A DNA stretch of 23,886 nt from an uncultured bacterium (GCA_913050645.1 CAJXAG010000012.1:1-23886), one strand, 5' to 3'. Counted from the stretch's first letter, positions 1 through 6,124 are shown. Notes: generated from the sequence alone by a model not told the origin. Made by a program: numbers and translations.

Positions 1-61
1 GGACTCGAACCCAGAACGCTTGGGCCGAAACCAAGAATGATATCCATTTCACCACAGGCAC
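1..61 (-). tRNA. tRNA-Arg(TCG), 3' end beyond the window
   Basis: On the minus strand the acceptor 5' strand GTGCCTG (55-61) leads into a D-arm with a GTGA/TCAT stem, an anticodon stem CTTGG/CCAAG around loop TTTCGGC (anticodon TCG, reading CGA as Arg), and the start of a T-arm (CTGGG then TTCGAGT). The 3' acceptor strand and whatever follows it lie outside the window, so it cannot be seen whether this tRNA carries the 3' element found at the other tRNAs here. Confidence 0.9.
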
Positions 62-202
62 AAGTGAGGAAAAATATAAAAGTTCACTTTTATATTCTTT
101 CCGAGCGCAGTGCCTGAAAGCTTGTCTTACAGGCACGCGAGTATTAGTACTCTGCGCATTTTCGATTGTTGTGTGTCACACACAATGTTCGGCTGTGTAA
201 CA
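62..202 (-). other. Structured leader of tRNA-Arg
   Basis: There is no gene between the tRNA and its putative promoter. Read on either strand, GCGCAG (105-110) pairs with CTGCGC (152-157), enclosing a GTGCCTG/CAGGCAC hairpin and a GAGTA/TACTC hairpin, a branched fold. A second hairpin (TTGTGTG/CACACAA) lies near 169-186. Eleven nt before the tRNA is an AT-rich hairpin, ATATAAAAG/CTTTTATAT (about 74-95). The leader's GTGCCTG and CAGGCAC match the 5' acceptor strand of tRNA-Arg and its complement. Function unknown. Confidence 0.4.
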
Positions 203-208
203 CGCAAC

Positions 209-236
209 ACTATACTTTATTTACAAGGAAAATCAA
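209..236 (-). promoter_or_regulatory. Minus-strand promoter toward tRNA-Arg
   Basis: On the minus strand, TTGATT (231-236) and TATAGT (209-214) are separated by 16 nt, a good sigma-70-type match. Transcription would begin near 202 and read through the structured leader into tRNA-Arg. Confidence 0.55.
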
Positions 237-312
237 GAACATTTAAAACGTTTGAAAAAATAAGCGCATAGTGCTACTGTTCGAGTAGTTAGACAGCGAA
301 TGGAGATAGGTG

Positions 313-504
313 ATGATAGTTGGGTCACTTGCGGCTTGGGCAGCAGTTTTTCTGCTGCTAGTTTTCGGTGTTGGTAGGACAAAGGGATTTGCATGGAGTA
401 GATTCGGTATTGCTGTGGTGATGCTGCCTTGCATTGCTGGCTTCTACTGGATCATGGAGAAGTTCTCGTATTTCATGCTGCTGCCAATCCGCGAGCTGTT
501 CTAA
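313..504 (+). CDS. Small hydrophobic membrane protein
   Basis: A 63-residue protein with two hydrophobic segments (about residues 1-18 and 29-48) separated by a short basic loop, so probably a two-span inner-membrane protein. The ATG at 313 sits 7 nt after GGAG (302-305); the GTG at 310 is possible but too close to that site. A strong intrinsic terminator begins 8 nt after the stop, which supports a real one-gene unit despite its size. The family is not recognised and no catalytic motif is visible. It stands alone between tRNA-Arg (opposite strand) and a convergent TrmB-like regulator. Confidence 0.6.
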   Translation: MIVGSLAAWAAVFLLLVFGVGRTKGFAWSRFGIAVVMLPCIAGFYWIMEKFSYFMLLPIRELF

Positions 505-511
505 GAAGAAT

Positions 512-540
512 ACCGTCAGTCTACGGACTGGCGGTTTTTG
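512..540 (+). terminator. Intrinsic terminator after the small membrane protein
   Basis: Stem ACCGTCAGTC/GACTGGCGGT with a TACG tetraloop and one G-T pair, followed by TTTTT. It directly abuts the convergent regulator's stop codon at 541. Confidence 0.85.
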
Positions 541-1329
541 TTATGTATACTTTTTGATGTTTTGTTTCGTCTCAGCCAACGAACTCCTCCAAATATACAT
601 AAACAACGTCTTTACCGTCACCGCAATAGCCTCATGCTCAATGATGGTGGTGAGCATAGGTTCCTGAAAGGTGGTAAATACCACGGTGTTGTTATAGATA
701 AGGATCTGTGACGGGGTATCAAACATCTCTGCAGCGATGATGCGCCGCTCTGTTAAGCTTTCTTTATCTTCCCCTATCTTTTGTTTCATAGAGTCAATAG
801 CAGGTCCAATCACTTTCAGCGGCACCTTCTTTTTCAAACGCAGCTCGCGCTGGTGGTGAATGAGTGTTTGGTACTCAGGGACTTCTGCTGAGGAGTGTCC
901 AGAGCGAATCAGTAGCATTTCCTCTACGGAGGTGCTGCGCAGCTGTTTATTAATATATTCCAACCCATCTGCGCCGCTGAAAAAACGTACACCGGGCTGT
1001 CCCGAAAGTGTTTCAAACTGTTGTGTCATTTGATGGAATACGGCGCTGAGTGACGCAGACGCGCTTTCGGCTTCCTGATGCTTCTGTTGCACCAGTCGTT
1101 CAAGTACTTGCGGGTGTGCGCTTGCAAAGCGGGCAACCTTTGTTTCATTGTGTTCCAGTACCAGCTCTCGATCGACAAGCTCATTGAGGTGTACGTAGAC
1201 CAATGAGCGTTCAATCCCACTTAACCGTGCAATACGACTGGCGGGCATGGCACCATGTGTAAGCAAAAGATCGTATATTTTTGCCTCACGGTCAGATAAA
1301 CCAATACTTTGTAGTGCGTCTGTATACAT
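541..1329 (-). CDS. TrmB-like winged-helix transcriptional regulator (copy 1)
   Basis: A 262-residue protein with an N-terminal winged helix-turn-helix (about residues 5-65, with the IGLSDREAKIYDLLL start typical of TrmB-like regulators), a charged coiled-coil linker (about 75-115), and a C-terminal alpha/beta region resembling the effector part of TrmB-like proteins in Patescibacteria. It is expected to bind DNA; its ligand and targets are unknown. ATG at 1329 was chosen because the promoter TTGAAA-17-TAAACT (1342-1370) ends 11 nt upstream of it; the TTG at 1350 would lie before the -10 box. No Shine-Dalgarno is seen, so the mRNA is nearly leaderless. It is divergent from the large non-coding transcript, an obvious candidate for regulation. 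Confidence 0.85.
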   Translation of the reverse strand: MYTDALQSIGLSDREAKIYDLLLTHGAMPASRIARLSGIERSLVYVHLNELVDRELVLEHNETKVARFASAHPQVLERLVQQKHQEAESASASLSAVFHQMTQQFETLSGQPGVRFFSGADGLEYINKQLRSTSVEEMLLIRSGHSSAEVPEYQTLIHHQRELRLKKKVPLKVIGPAIDSMKQKIGEDKESLTERRIIAAEMFDTPSQILIYNNTVVFTTFQEPMLTTIIEHEAIAVTVKTLFMYIWRSSLAETKQNIKKYT

Positions 1330-1341
1330 ATTGTTAAAAAA

Positions 1342-1370
1342 GTTTAACAAAAAAAGTCAGTATTTTCAAG
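1342..1370 (-). promoter_or_regulatory. Promoter of TrmB-like regulator 1
   Basis: On the minus strand, TTGAAA (1365-1370), a 17-nt spacer and TAAACT (1342-1347), with the ATG 11 nt beyond. It is back to back with the plus-strand promoter at 1430-1457. Confidence 0.6.
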
Positions 1371-1429
1371 CAGAATAGCCATGTTTTTAAACAAAAAATA
1401 CAGCAAAAAGTAATTTTGCATATTTTATA

Positions 1430-1457
1430 TTTACATTTTATACACTTTCGCTATAGT
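1430..1457 (+). promoter_or_regulatory. Promoter of the large non-coding transcript
   Basis: TTTACA (1430-1435), a 16-nt spacer and TATAGT (1452-1457) in AT-rich DNA. The predicted start is near 1464. No open reading frame with a ribosome site follows for about 700 nt. Confidence 0.65.
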
Positions 1458-1463
1458 GCAATC

Positions 1464-2159
1464 AGATCAACAAGGCAGAGACTAAAGGAGATTCTTTCCA
1501 CAGTCCCGTACTGCACTACTTTGTGAAATCAGGAGTAGTTCAGTCCGGAGCTGTGGAGGGCTCGATAGTTCCGAAAGGAACGATAGATGGTGGCGCGGCG
1601 GTCACTGTCGGGTGCGGCAACGTATCCAAATCTCCATCGAAGTATGTGCATGCCCTGTGGAGGGATCCAACATGTATATATTTCGAGCCACAATCTCTTG
1701 GCGGGGGTGATGGTAGTTAGAAGCTATCCGGCTCGCCAGGCCGATAGTTGAAAGTTTGGTGGCAAAGTGTACGGCTCGCAAGGCTGTGCTCGGCGTCCCC
1801 TCGGTACCAGACAAGCCGCGCAACATATGCAATTGTTGAATGGTAAAAGTCGAGGAAAGGAAATGAGTGTAGGGCCATGCCTCAAGGCATTGGGATTGGG
1901 AATCCCGATGTTTGCAAAGAGGAAGTAGTGTCACCGCACTGCATGGATTCGACGGCCGGCCAGCCTGAGAACCAATAAGCTCATTCCGGATAAAAGTGCA
2001 GCACTGCGCTTTAAGGTGATGGAGACATCATCATGTGTGGTCAAAAGGAAGAGCGGCCAACAACCGCGACACGGCCCAGACGGGTAATCTTCCAACGAAA
2101 ACTTGGTCTTTAGTTTTCATTCCCACTACTTGGACGTTGCAACGCAACGTCCTTTCTAT
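1464..2159 (+). ncRNA. Large structured non-coding RNA candidate, unidentified
   Basis: About 700 nt run from a strong promoter to a clear terminator without a credible ORF on either strand. Hairpins are dense: CCACAG/CTGTGG (1498-1503 with 1551-1556) enclosing ACTACT/AGTAGT; GTTCC-GAAA-GGAAC near 1568-1581; a CTAT(C)CGGC/GCCGATAG stem near 1724-1747; ACGGC/GCTGT near 1771-1787; CATGCC-TCAA-GGCATTG and a 10-bp stem CATTGGGATT/AATCCCGATG near 1876-1911. RNase P, tmRNA, SRP RNA, 6S RNA and group I/II introns were considered. Only short resemblances were found (GAGGAAAG near 1852; GGATTCGACGG near 1946), without the partner motifs. Base composition is more GC-rich than the flanking intergenic DNA. 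Confidence 0.5.
2132..2159 (+). terminator. Terminator of the large non-coding transcript
   Basis: Perfect 9-bp stem GGACGTTGC/GCAACGTCC with an AAC loop, followed by TTTCTAT. Confidence 0.7.
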
Positions 2160-2204
2160 CAGACACGGAAACATATGTTTGTTGGTCTGTAGAGATTTGT
2201 TCTT

Positions 2205-2322
2205 CCCGTTAGAGATCAGAAGTGTCCGCACTTCCGATGAGTAAAGCTAACGGATTGGTCTTTAAAAATCGAAACAGAATTCTATGTAAGGAGTGAAACA
2301 TAACGTTTCAATCTCTAACGGG
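2205..2322 (+). promoter_or_regulatory. Switch-like structured leader of the small-protein operon
   Basis: CCCGTTAGAGAT (2205-2216) is perfectly complementary to ATCTCTAACGGG (2311-2322), closing a ~118-nt fold. Inside lie hairpins GAAGTG-TCCG-CACTTC (2218-2233) and GAAAC-ATAAC-GTTTC (near 2295-2309). The first arm can instead pair with CTAACGG at 2247-2253, giving two mutually exclusive folds as in riboswitches. An AAGGAG at 2288-2293 has no start codon after it. No known riboswitch class was recognised. Confidence 0.45.
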
Positions 2323-2350
2323 ATTCTTTCACAATATGGAGATGCCGATC

Positions 2351-2632
2351 ATGGCTGATGTACCTACGGTTACCTGTGTTCGTTGCAATAAAACATTTGA
2401 ATGTTTTTGTGACGATCAGGCGCATGGATGCGCGGCCAATATCGTTGATGGTTCGATCTATGGCCACTATGGCTCTGCAGTAGCAGATCTTATGCTTCTT
2501 ACAATAGATCCAAAACATCTTCTACTCATTCCGAAAAATGGCGTGATCTGCGATGTGTGCATCACTGCTTTAGATGAACAGGGGGCGTTCATCTCTCAAC
2601 GAATGCGTGATGCGTTTGGTGCAACTGTGTAA
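2351..2632 (+). CDS. Small cysteine-rich protein, zinc-ribbon-like
   Basis: A 93-residue protein with cysteine pairs at C9/C12 and C67/C70 (two CxxC knuckles) plus C18, C20 and C27, so probably a small zinc-binding protein. The family is not recognised. The start at 2351 was preferred to ATG 2336 because GGAG (2339-2342) lies 8 nt before 2351 while 2336 has no ribosome site. It is the first of four closely spaced small genes (2351-3300) after the switch-like leader and before a shared terminator. The last two CxxC cysteines are separated from the first pair by a hydrophobic middle, as in split zinc ribbons. Confidence 0.6.
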   Translation: MADVPTVTCVRCNKTFECFCDDQAHGCAANIVDGSIYGHYGSAVADLMLLTIDPKHLLLIPKNGVICDVCITALDEQGAFISQRMRDAFGATV

Positions 2633-2642
2633 GGAGAATACA

Positions 2643-2924
2643 ATGTGCGATTGCGTTCTGATGGTAAAACTGATCTGTGTTGCTGAAGATGGAACAGAGA
2701 TTGAAGTTTGGATTGACGATGATACAGGGTATGTGGAAAACCTTGAAGATAAAGTTGACGGCCTGGAGTATGAACTCGACGCCGCAATCGACCTCATGGC
2801 ACGTGTGTGTTCCGGCAAGCAGTCGGTGCACAACATGGGCGAATGGATTTCGCTCAATTTTCCGAAATTCCGTGAGCGGTTGCCAGCACAAATGCAGGCA
2901 AAACCGCCAAACCACAAGGAGTAG
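2643..2924 (+). CDS. Small acidic protein of the 2.3-3.3 kb operon
   Basis: A 93-residue acidic protein. AAGGAG lies 6 nt before ATG 2643, a strong ribosome site, and the gene begins 10 nt after the previous stop. Residues about 30-55 are a charged, probably helical or coiled-coil stretch; the C-terminus is basic and proline-containing. Cysteines at 2, 4, 12 and 56 do not form an obvious motif. No family was recognised. Position and spacing argue for co-translation with its neighbours. Confidence 0.6.
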   Translation: MCDCVLMVKLICVAEDGTEIEVWIDDDTGYVENLEDKVDGLEYELDAAIDLMARVCSGKQSVHNMGEWISLNFPKFRERLPAQMQAKPPNHKE

Positions 2925-2928
2925 CACG

Positions 2929-3003
2929 ATGTGTTATCTGAACAAAGACTTTTCTTCGGTTAGAGCGAGGCTACCTGCCAGCAGGCAGGGATCACCTCCC
3001 TAA
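2929..3003 (+). CDS. 24-residue leader-like peptide ORF
   Basis: ATG 2929 follows AAGGAG by 7 nt, as good a ribosome site as those of the neighbours, and the ORF ends at TAA 3003. The peptide is basic in its second half (SVRARLPASRQGSPP end). Much of the ORF lies in a hairpin: GGTTAG (2958-2963) with CTAACC (3000-3005), and CCTGCC with GGCAGG inside. Its last codons contain CCTCC, complementary to ribosome sites, 18 nt before the next gene. It may be a regulatory leader peptide rather than a functional protein. Confidence 0.4.
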   Translation: MCYLNKDFSSVRARLPASRQGSPP

Positions 3004-3021
3004 CCAAGAAAGGAATGGAGT

Positions 3022-3300
3022 ATGTCGGCAGAAGGTAAGAAGAAGCGTGGCGAAAGCGGTGTGAGTAAAGCGAAAAGCTCCCCGTTCCGCCTCAATGGCA
3101 TTCCCGCTGATGCGACGGTTCGCGCATTGCGCGGCGTTCCGCCGAAGTTCACCGGCACCCACATGGTGCGCGGTGCAATCGGTGGCATGCTTGCAGCCAA
3201 ACTGGGGTATTGCTTTGCTCCGAGCAACCGTTTTGCTGCTTTGGTGGATGAGAGTCTCCGCAAGTGCACTGCGGCACAGGATGCTTTCGACACTCTGTAA
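3022..3300 (+). CDS. Small basic protein, last gene of the operon
   Basis: A 92-residue protein with a lysine-rich, probably disordered N-terminus (about 1-22) followed by a mixed segment with a GAIGGMLAAKLGY-type hydrophobic helix (about 50-64). The ATG at 3022 is preceded by AAAGGAATGGAG. A strong terminator begins 11 nt after the stop. No family was recognised. The basic tail could bind nucleic acid, but this is inference only. Confidence 0.6.
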   Translation: MSAEGKKKRGESGVSKAKSSPFRLNGIPADATVRALRGVPPKFTGTHMVRGAIGGMLAAKLGYCFAPSNRFAALVDESLRKCTAAQDAFDTL

Positions 3301-3310
3301 AAAAAACAAC

Positions 3311-3343
3311 GCGCGAGACAAGTACTTTGTCTCGCGCTTTTTT
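3311..3343 (+). terminator. Terminator of the small-protein operon
   Basis: 11-bp stem GCGCGAGACAA/TTGTCTCGCGC with loop GTACT, then TTTTTT. Confidence 0.9.
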
Positions 3344-3349
3344 GTATAA

Positions 3350-3381
3350 GTATATACGGTGGTATATACCATGGTATATAC
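3350..3381. repeat. Three phased copies of the palindrome GTATATAC
   Basis: GTATATAC occurs at 3350-3357, 3362-3369 and 3374-3381, an exact 12-bp period. The outer copies extend to AAGTATATAC and GTATATACTT, so the whole block is a near-palindrome. It sits between two convergent 3' ends, an unexpected place for an operator; it may be a protein-binding site or a bidirectional stop element. Confidence 0.6.
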
Positions 3382-3422
3382 TTCCAAAATATAGAAACAG
3401 GAGCGTGTATGGTGCTGTTGCC

Positions 3423-4145
3423 CTACAACTTCTTCCACAACAACTTAAACAGCTTCTCCTGGAATCGTGCAATCTTTGCTGATTCCACAATAAATGCTGT
3501 GTCTGACTCATAGTCTACGTACGCCGTTTTGTCCGCATACACAACAAGCGAAATATTATCTTCAAAAAGGTCAAATTCTTTTGGGATTGCTTTTGCCGTC
3601 CGCTCCAGTTTTTGCTCCTTCTGAGCGGCTTTTGCTTCACTGGTGATCACCAGACGTTCTATTTGCTTTGCGTCACGTACCTGCATGTAGTGTGTATCGG
3701 CATAGGGCTTGCTATCCCCGAGATGTGAAGTGTATCGATAAAAGGTGCTCCCACGTGGTAACGAGTATGCGATATCGTCAAACACGAAGCGTATCCCCTT
3801 CTTCCCCTCGAAGTATTTGATGGTGGGCCGCTCTGGCTCAACCTCCTTGTATTCTTCAGTAAGGCTGGTGAGCATACTGGCGGTATCTTCCTGCTGTTTT
3901 TTGAATTGACTGAGAATGCGTTCGGGTGATTCTGCTTTGTAGAAAATACGTTTTTGTTTCTGGATAAGACTTACGTATCCATCATTCTGCATTTTAGGTA
4001 GGAGTGTGTAGAGTGCAGGACGATTGATGTGTGTTTCTTTGCTGATACTCGATAGCGACATAACCCCACCTTGCAGCAGTGTCTCGTAGACGGCTGCTTC
4101 CTTCTTACTAAGGCCTGCTTGTGTGAGAATTTCAAAGGTATTCAT
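3423..4145 (-). CDS. TrmB-like winged-helix transcriptional regulator (copy 2)
   Basis: A 240-residue paralogue of the regulator at 541-1329. It has an N-terminal winged helix (about residues 4-65, with the LTQAGLSKKEAAVYETLL opening typical of the family), a coiled-coil linker (about 75-100) and a C-terminal effector-like domain containing a YFEGKKGIRFVFDD segment comparable to RFFSGADGLEYINK in copy 1. The predicted role is DNA-binding regulation; ligand unknown. The ATG at 4145 has a TACACT box close upstream and no Shine-Dalgarno. It is divergent from the alarmone hydrolase gene, and a CCTATTATAGG near-palindrome in the shared intergenic region is a candidate operator. Confidence 0.85.
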   Translation of the reverse strand: MNTFEILTQAGLSKKEAAVYETLLQGGVMSLSSISKETHINRPALYTLLPKMQNDGYVSLIQKQKRIFYKAESPERILSQFKKQQEDTASMLTSLTEEYKEVEPERPTIKYFEGKKGIRFVFDDIAYSLPRGSTFYRYTSHLGDSKPYADTHYMQVRDAKQIERLVITSEAKAAQKEQKLERTAKAIPKEFDLFEDNISLVVYADKTAYVDYESDTAFIVESAKIARFQEKLFKLLWKKL

Positions 4146-4239
4146 AGAAGTGTAAGAAACATTTACAAAATCAATATAGCCTATTATAGGTATATTTTAG
4201 CTAAATTACAACAATAATTTCATATATACGCAACTTCGT

Positions 4240-4267
4240 CTGACAAAAAAGTATGTAGGGGTATAGT
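4240..4267 (+). promoter_or_regulatory. Promoter of the alarmone hydrolase gene
   Basis: CTGACA (4240-4245), a 16-nt spacer and TATAGT (4262-4267). The leader is about 35 nt long and carries AGGAGG. Confidence 0.6.
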
Positions 4268-4307
4268 AGACGTGAAAGTTCTTTTACAACAAAGAAAGGA
4301 GGACTCA

Positions 4308-4886
4308 ATGTCTACTTTTAGACCTACCCAAAATGCACTCCAGAACCAGGTACTGCAATTTGCAATCGTTGCACACGCAAATCAGGTGCGTAAAGGCAAC
4401 GAACACATTCCCTACGTCTATCACGTGATTGATGTTGCGGAAGAAGTTATCTACTACTCGGGTCTTCCGATTCCTGAGCTGAAGATTGCTTCGATCATTG
4501 CACTTCTTCACGACACGGTTGAGGATACCTTCGTTACTATTGAAGATATTCGCAATCAGTTTGGTGAAGAAATTGCCGTTGGTGTTGCGGCGCTGAGTAA
4601 AGACGATTCAGTGGTCAATTCCTCTGAACTTTGTAAAGCAGCACAGCTGCAGGAAAGTCTTGATCGTCTGAAAAAAGCTCCAACCTACGTGCAAGCAGTG
4701 AAACTTGCTGATCGAGTATCCAACCTCAAGAACTTCCCGGCGATGTGGAGCCGGGAGAAGATTGAGCAGTATCTCAATGAGTCAATGATGATTGCTGATC
4801 AATTGGGTTCGGCTTCGGCAGGGCTCCATGCACGTTTGGTTTCACGGATTGCAACTGCGCGGCAGATGCTTTCTATTAAAGCCTGA
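4308..4886 (+). CDS. HD-domain (p)ppGpp hydrolase-like protein (Mesh1/SpoT hydrolase type)
   Basis: A 192-residue single-domain HD phosphohydrolase. The pattern matches the hydrolase half of RelA/SpoT enzymes: H23 in the AHANQVRKG segment, a PYVYH segment (H39), H68-D69 with E72-D73 in LLHDTVEDT, and D135 in VKLADRVSNL. Such stand-alone enzymes remove the 3' pyrophosphate of (p)ppGpp with Mn2+; some act on NADPH, so the substrate here is inferred. No synthetase domain is present and the length suits a small alarmone hydrolase. The start at 4308 is fixed by AAAGGAGG 5-6 nt upstream. Confidence 0.8.
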   Translation: MSTFRPTQNALQNQVLQFAIVAHANQVRKGNEHIPYVYHVIDVAEEVIYYSGLPIPELKIASIIALLHDTVEDTFVTIEDIRNQFGEEIAVGVAALSKDDSVVNSSELCKAAQLQESLDRLKKAPTYVQAVKLADRVSNLKNFPAMWSREKIEQYLNESMMIADQLGSASAGLHARLVSRIATARQMLSIKA

Positions 4887-4905
4887 AAATAGATCTTGAA
4901 CCATC

Positions 4906-4937
4906 ATTCACAGCGACATATGCCACTGTGAATTTCT
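4906..4937 (+). terminator. Weak terminator-like hairpin
   Basis: ATTCACAG/CTGTGAAT, 8 bp around a 12-nt loop, followed by only TTTC. It lies between the alarmone hydrolase and the next gene and may be an attenuator. Confidence 0.35.
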
Positions 4938-4956
4938 GCGAGAAAAGGAGAAGCAG

Positions 4957-5595
4957 ATGAGTAGCAAACGTGAAGGAATTGCAAAGATCGAGAATTATGA
5001 ACCACTTGATCCGAAAGGTGACGCAGTATGGATGCCAGTTCCACATGCGTGTACGTCGGTGCTCGATATGTGCTACGACGTGGAAGCAGCTCTCTCTGCT
5101 TGGGGTGTGATGCCGGTTTATAATGAAATGTTTAAGCAAATCATGCATCCTGATGATCCGAAAGTTGGAAAGTTCAAGCTTCCAAGCGGGTGGTCTGTTC
5201 CGTATAGAGGTAGACTAGAGTGGTCGCTGCGTGATCAAAACAAGCGAGAGCGGGTTCGTATTTATTATGAGCCTGGTCCGTATGATTATATTGTCAGGAG
5301 TCATCTTCGGATACCGTTTGATATTCAGACAAGAATATCAAAAAATTCAGTACCCCCTAAAAAGTGGTGGATGGAAGTATCTCATCTTGGACAGGTGGTC
5401 TATAAAAGTGACGTCATTCGTCCCTTTACAAAAAAAGTTCGAAAAGCACGGAAAAAAATGAGTGAGTCTCAGTTTTCAGTGCAGGTGTTTCTGCCTACAT
5501 TACATAAACTCGAAGCACCGCTGGAAGAAGCTGCGAAGACGTTTTTGAAAAAGTCCTTCCCAGATTTCCCTACCGACCCAAATGCATATTGGTAA
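4957..5595 (+). CDS. Hypothetical protein, 212 residues
   Basis: The start at 4957 has AAAAGGAG 7 nt upstream. The product is soluble, basic in its second half, and rich in Trp, Tyr and Pro, with a lysine/arginine cluster about residues 158-169 (FTKKVRKARKKM). No signal peptide or membrane span is seen and no family was recognised. It is followed by a terminator, so it forms a unit either alone or with the preceding alarmone hydrolase 70 nt upstream. Confidence 0.65.
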   Translation: MSSKREGIAKIENYEPLDPKGDAVWMPVPHACTSVLDMCYDVEAALSAWGVMPVYNEMFKQIMHPDDPKVGKFKLPSGWSVPYRGRLEWSLRDQNKRERVRIYYEPGPYDYIVRSHLRIPFDIQTRISKNSVPPKKWWMEVSHLGQVVYKSDVIRPFTKKVRKARKKMSESQFSVQVFLPTLHKLEAPLEEAAKTFLKKSFPDFPTDPNAYW

Positions 5596-5610
5596 GTGAT
5601 CTTTAAATAC

Positions 5611-5639
5611 CGCCCTGTACTAGTATGGGGCGATTTTTT
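5611..5639 (+). terminator. Intrinsic terminator
   Basis: CGCCC/GGGCG stem around a TACTAGTA-containing loop, followed by a T run (5634-5639). Confidence 0.75.
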
Positions 5640-5642
5640 CTA

Positions 5643-5654
5643 TATACTTACCAT
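5643..5654 (+). promoter_or_regulatory. Leaderless -10 element
   Basis: TATACT (5643-5648) lies exactly 6 nt before ATG 5655, so transcription should start at or next to the A of the start codon. No ribosome site is present. Confidence 0.5.
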
Positions 5655-5807
5655 ATGTCTATAAAACCAAAGTGTGACAAGTGTCAAAGCGAACTTACCG
5701 ATTTCGGTGGAATTTTGCTCAGTCCACCAAATAGTGATGCGCAGGTAACGAAGTATCACTTGTGTCAAGAATGTTGTGCTGGAGTTGAAAAAGAACTAAA
5801 AATATAG
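5655..5807 (+). CDS. Small zinc-ribbon peptide
   Basis: A 50-residue protein with a CDKC knuckle (C7/C10) and a CQECC knuckle (about C37-C41), the spacing of a small treble-clef or zinc-ribbon fold. The first part resembles one-knuckle proteins used as adaptors, but no named family was recognised. It appears to be leaderless (TATACT 6 nt upstream). The stop is 2 nt before the cupin gene, so the two are one operon and perhaps translationally coupled. Confidence 0.6.
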   Translation: MSIKPKCDKCQSELTDFGGILLSPPNSDAQVTKYHLCQECCAGVEKELKI

Positions 5808-5809
5808 GT

Positions 5810-6085
5810 ATGGAATTGTCTGAGAGATTTATAAAGCAACTGGAGTCCGAAGGTTTTGACACGGTATACGAGCACCAGGATTCTGCCGGGAAAATATATG
5901 AAGCACATAGTCACCCGTACCCCACTTCCCTGTATATAACCGATGGCGACATGACAGTTACTATTGATGAGGTTGAGTACTACGTCGCACAGAATAAACG
6001 GTTTGATATACCGGCTGGAGTGGAGCACGCAGTGGAGATTGGTCCTGCTGGCGCTATCTACATCATTGGAGAAGGTGCAGCATAA
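5810..6085 (+). CDS. Small cupin-fold protein
   Basis: A 91-residue single-domain cupin. Motif 1 has H33 and H35 (AHSHPYPTSLYITDG) with Thr or Ser where the usual metal-binding Glu would be; motif 2 is FDIPAGVEHAVEIG with H73. Three histidines could bind a metal, but the missing Glu leaves catalysis uncertain, so it may be a small-molecule sensor or binding protein. It has no ribosome site of its own beyond the AGGT preceding ATG, and follows the zinc-ribbon gene by 2 nt. A strong terminator comes 5 nt after the stop. Confidence 0.8.
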   Translation: MELSERFIKQLESEGFDTVYEHQDSAGKIYEAHSHPYPTSLYITDGDMTVTIDEVEYYVAQNKRFDIPAGVEHAVEIGPAGAIYIIGEGAA

Positions 6086-6090
6086 ATAAG

Positions 6091-6124
6091 AAACCCACAG
6101 AACAATTGTTCTGTGGGTTTTCTT
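6091..6124 (+). terminator. Strong terminator after the cupin gene
   Basis: AAACCCACAGAAC pairs with GTTCTGTGGGTTT in a perfect long stem ending in TTTTCTT. Confidence 0.9.

Noticed and set aside
1602..1934. A 110-codon minus-strand frame and a 65-codon plus-strand frame (1523-1720) inside the large transcript
   Set aside because: No ribosome site, unlikely residue composition and dense hairpins in the same place; chance frames in a GC-richer stretch.
1840..1960. RNase P or tmRNA within the large transcript (GAGGAAAG, GGATTCGACGG)
   Set aside because: The partner motifs are absent: no second P4 strand with ACAGAA-type sequence, and no T-loop/3' acceptor or tag frame.
2589..2927. Minus-strand frames opposite the small-protein operon
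   Set aside because: They are mirror images of coding sequence without ribosome sites or plausible composition.
3149..3511. A 120-codon minus-strand frame across the 3' ends of two genes
   Set aside because: It spans a terminator and the GTATATAC block and overlaps two well-supported genes.
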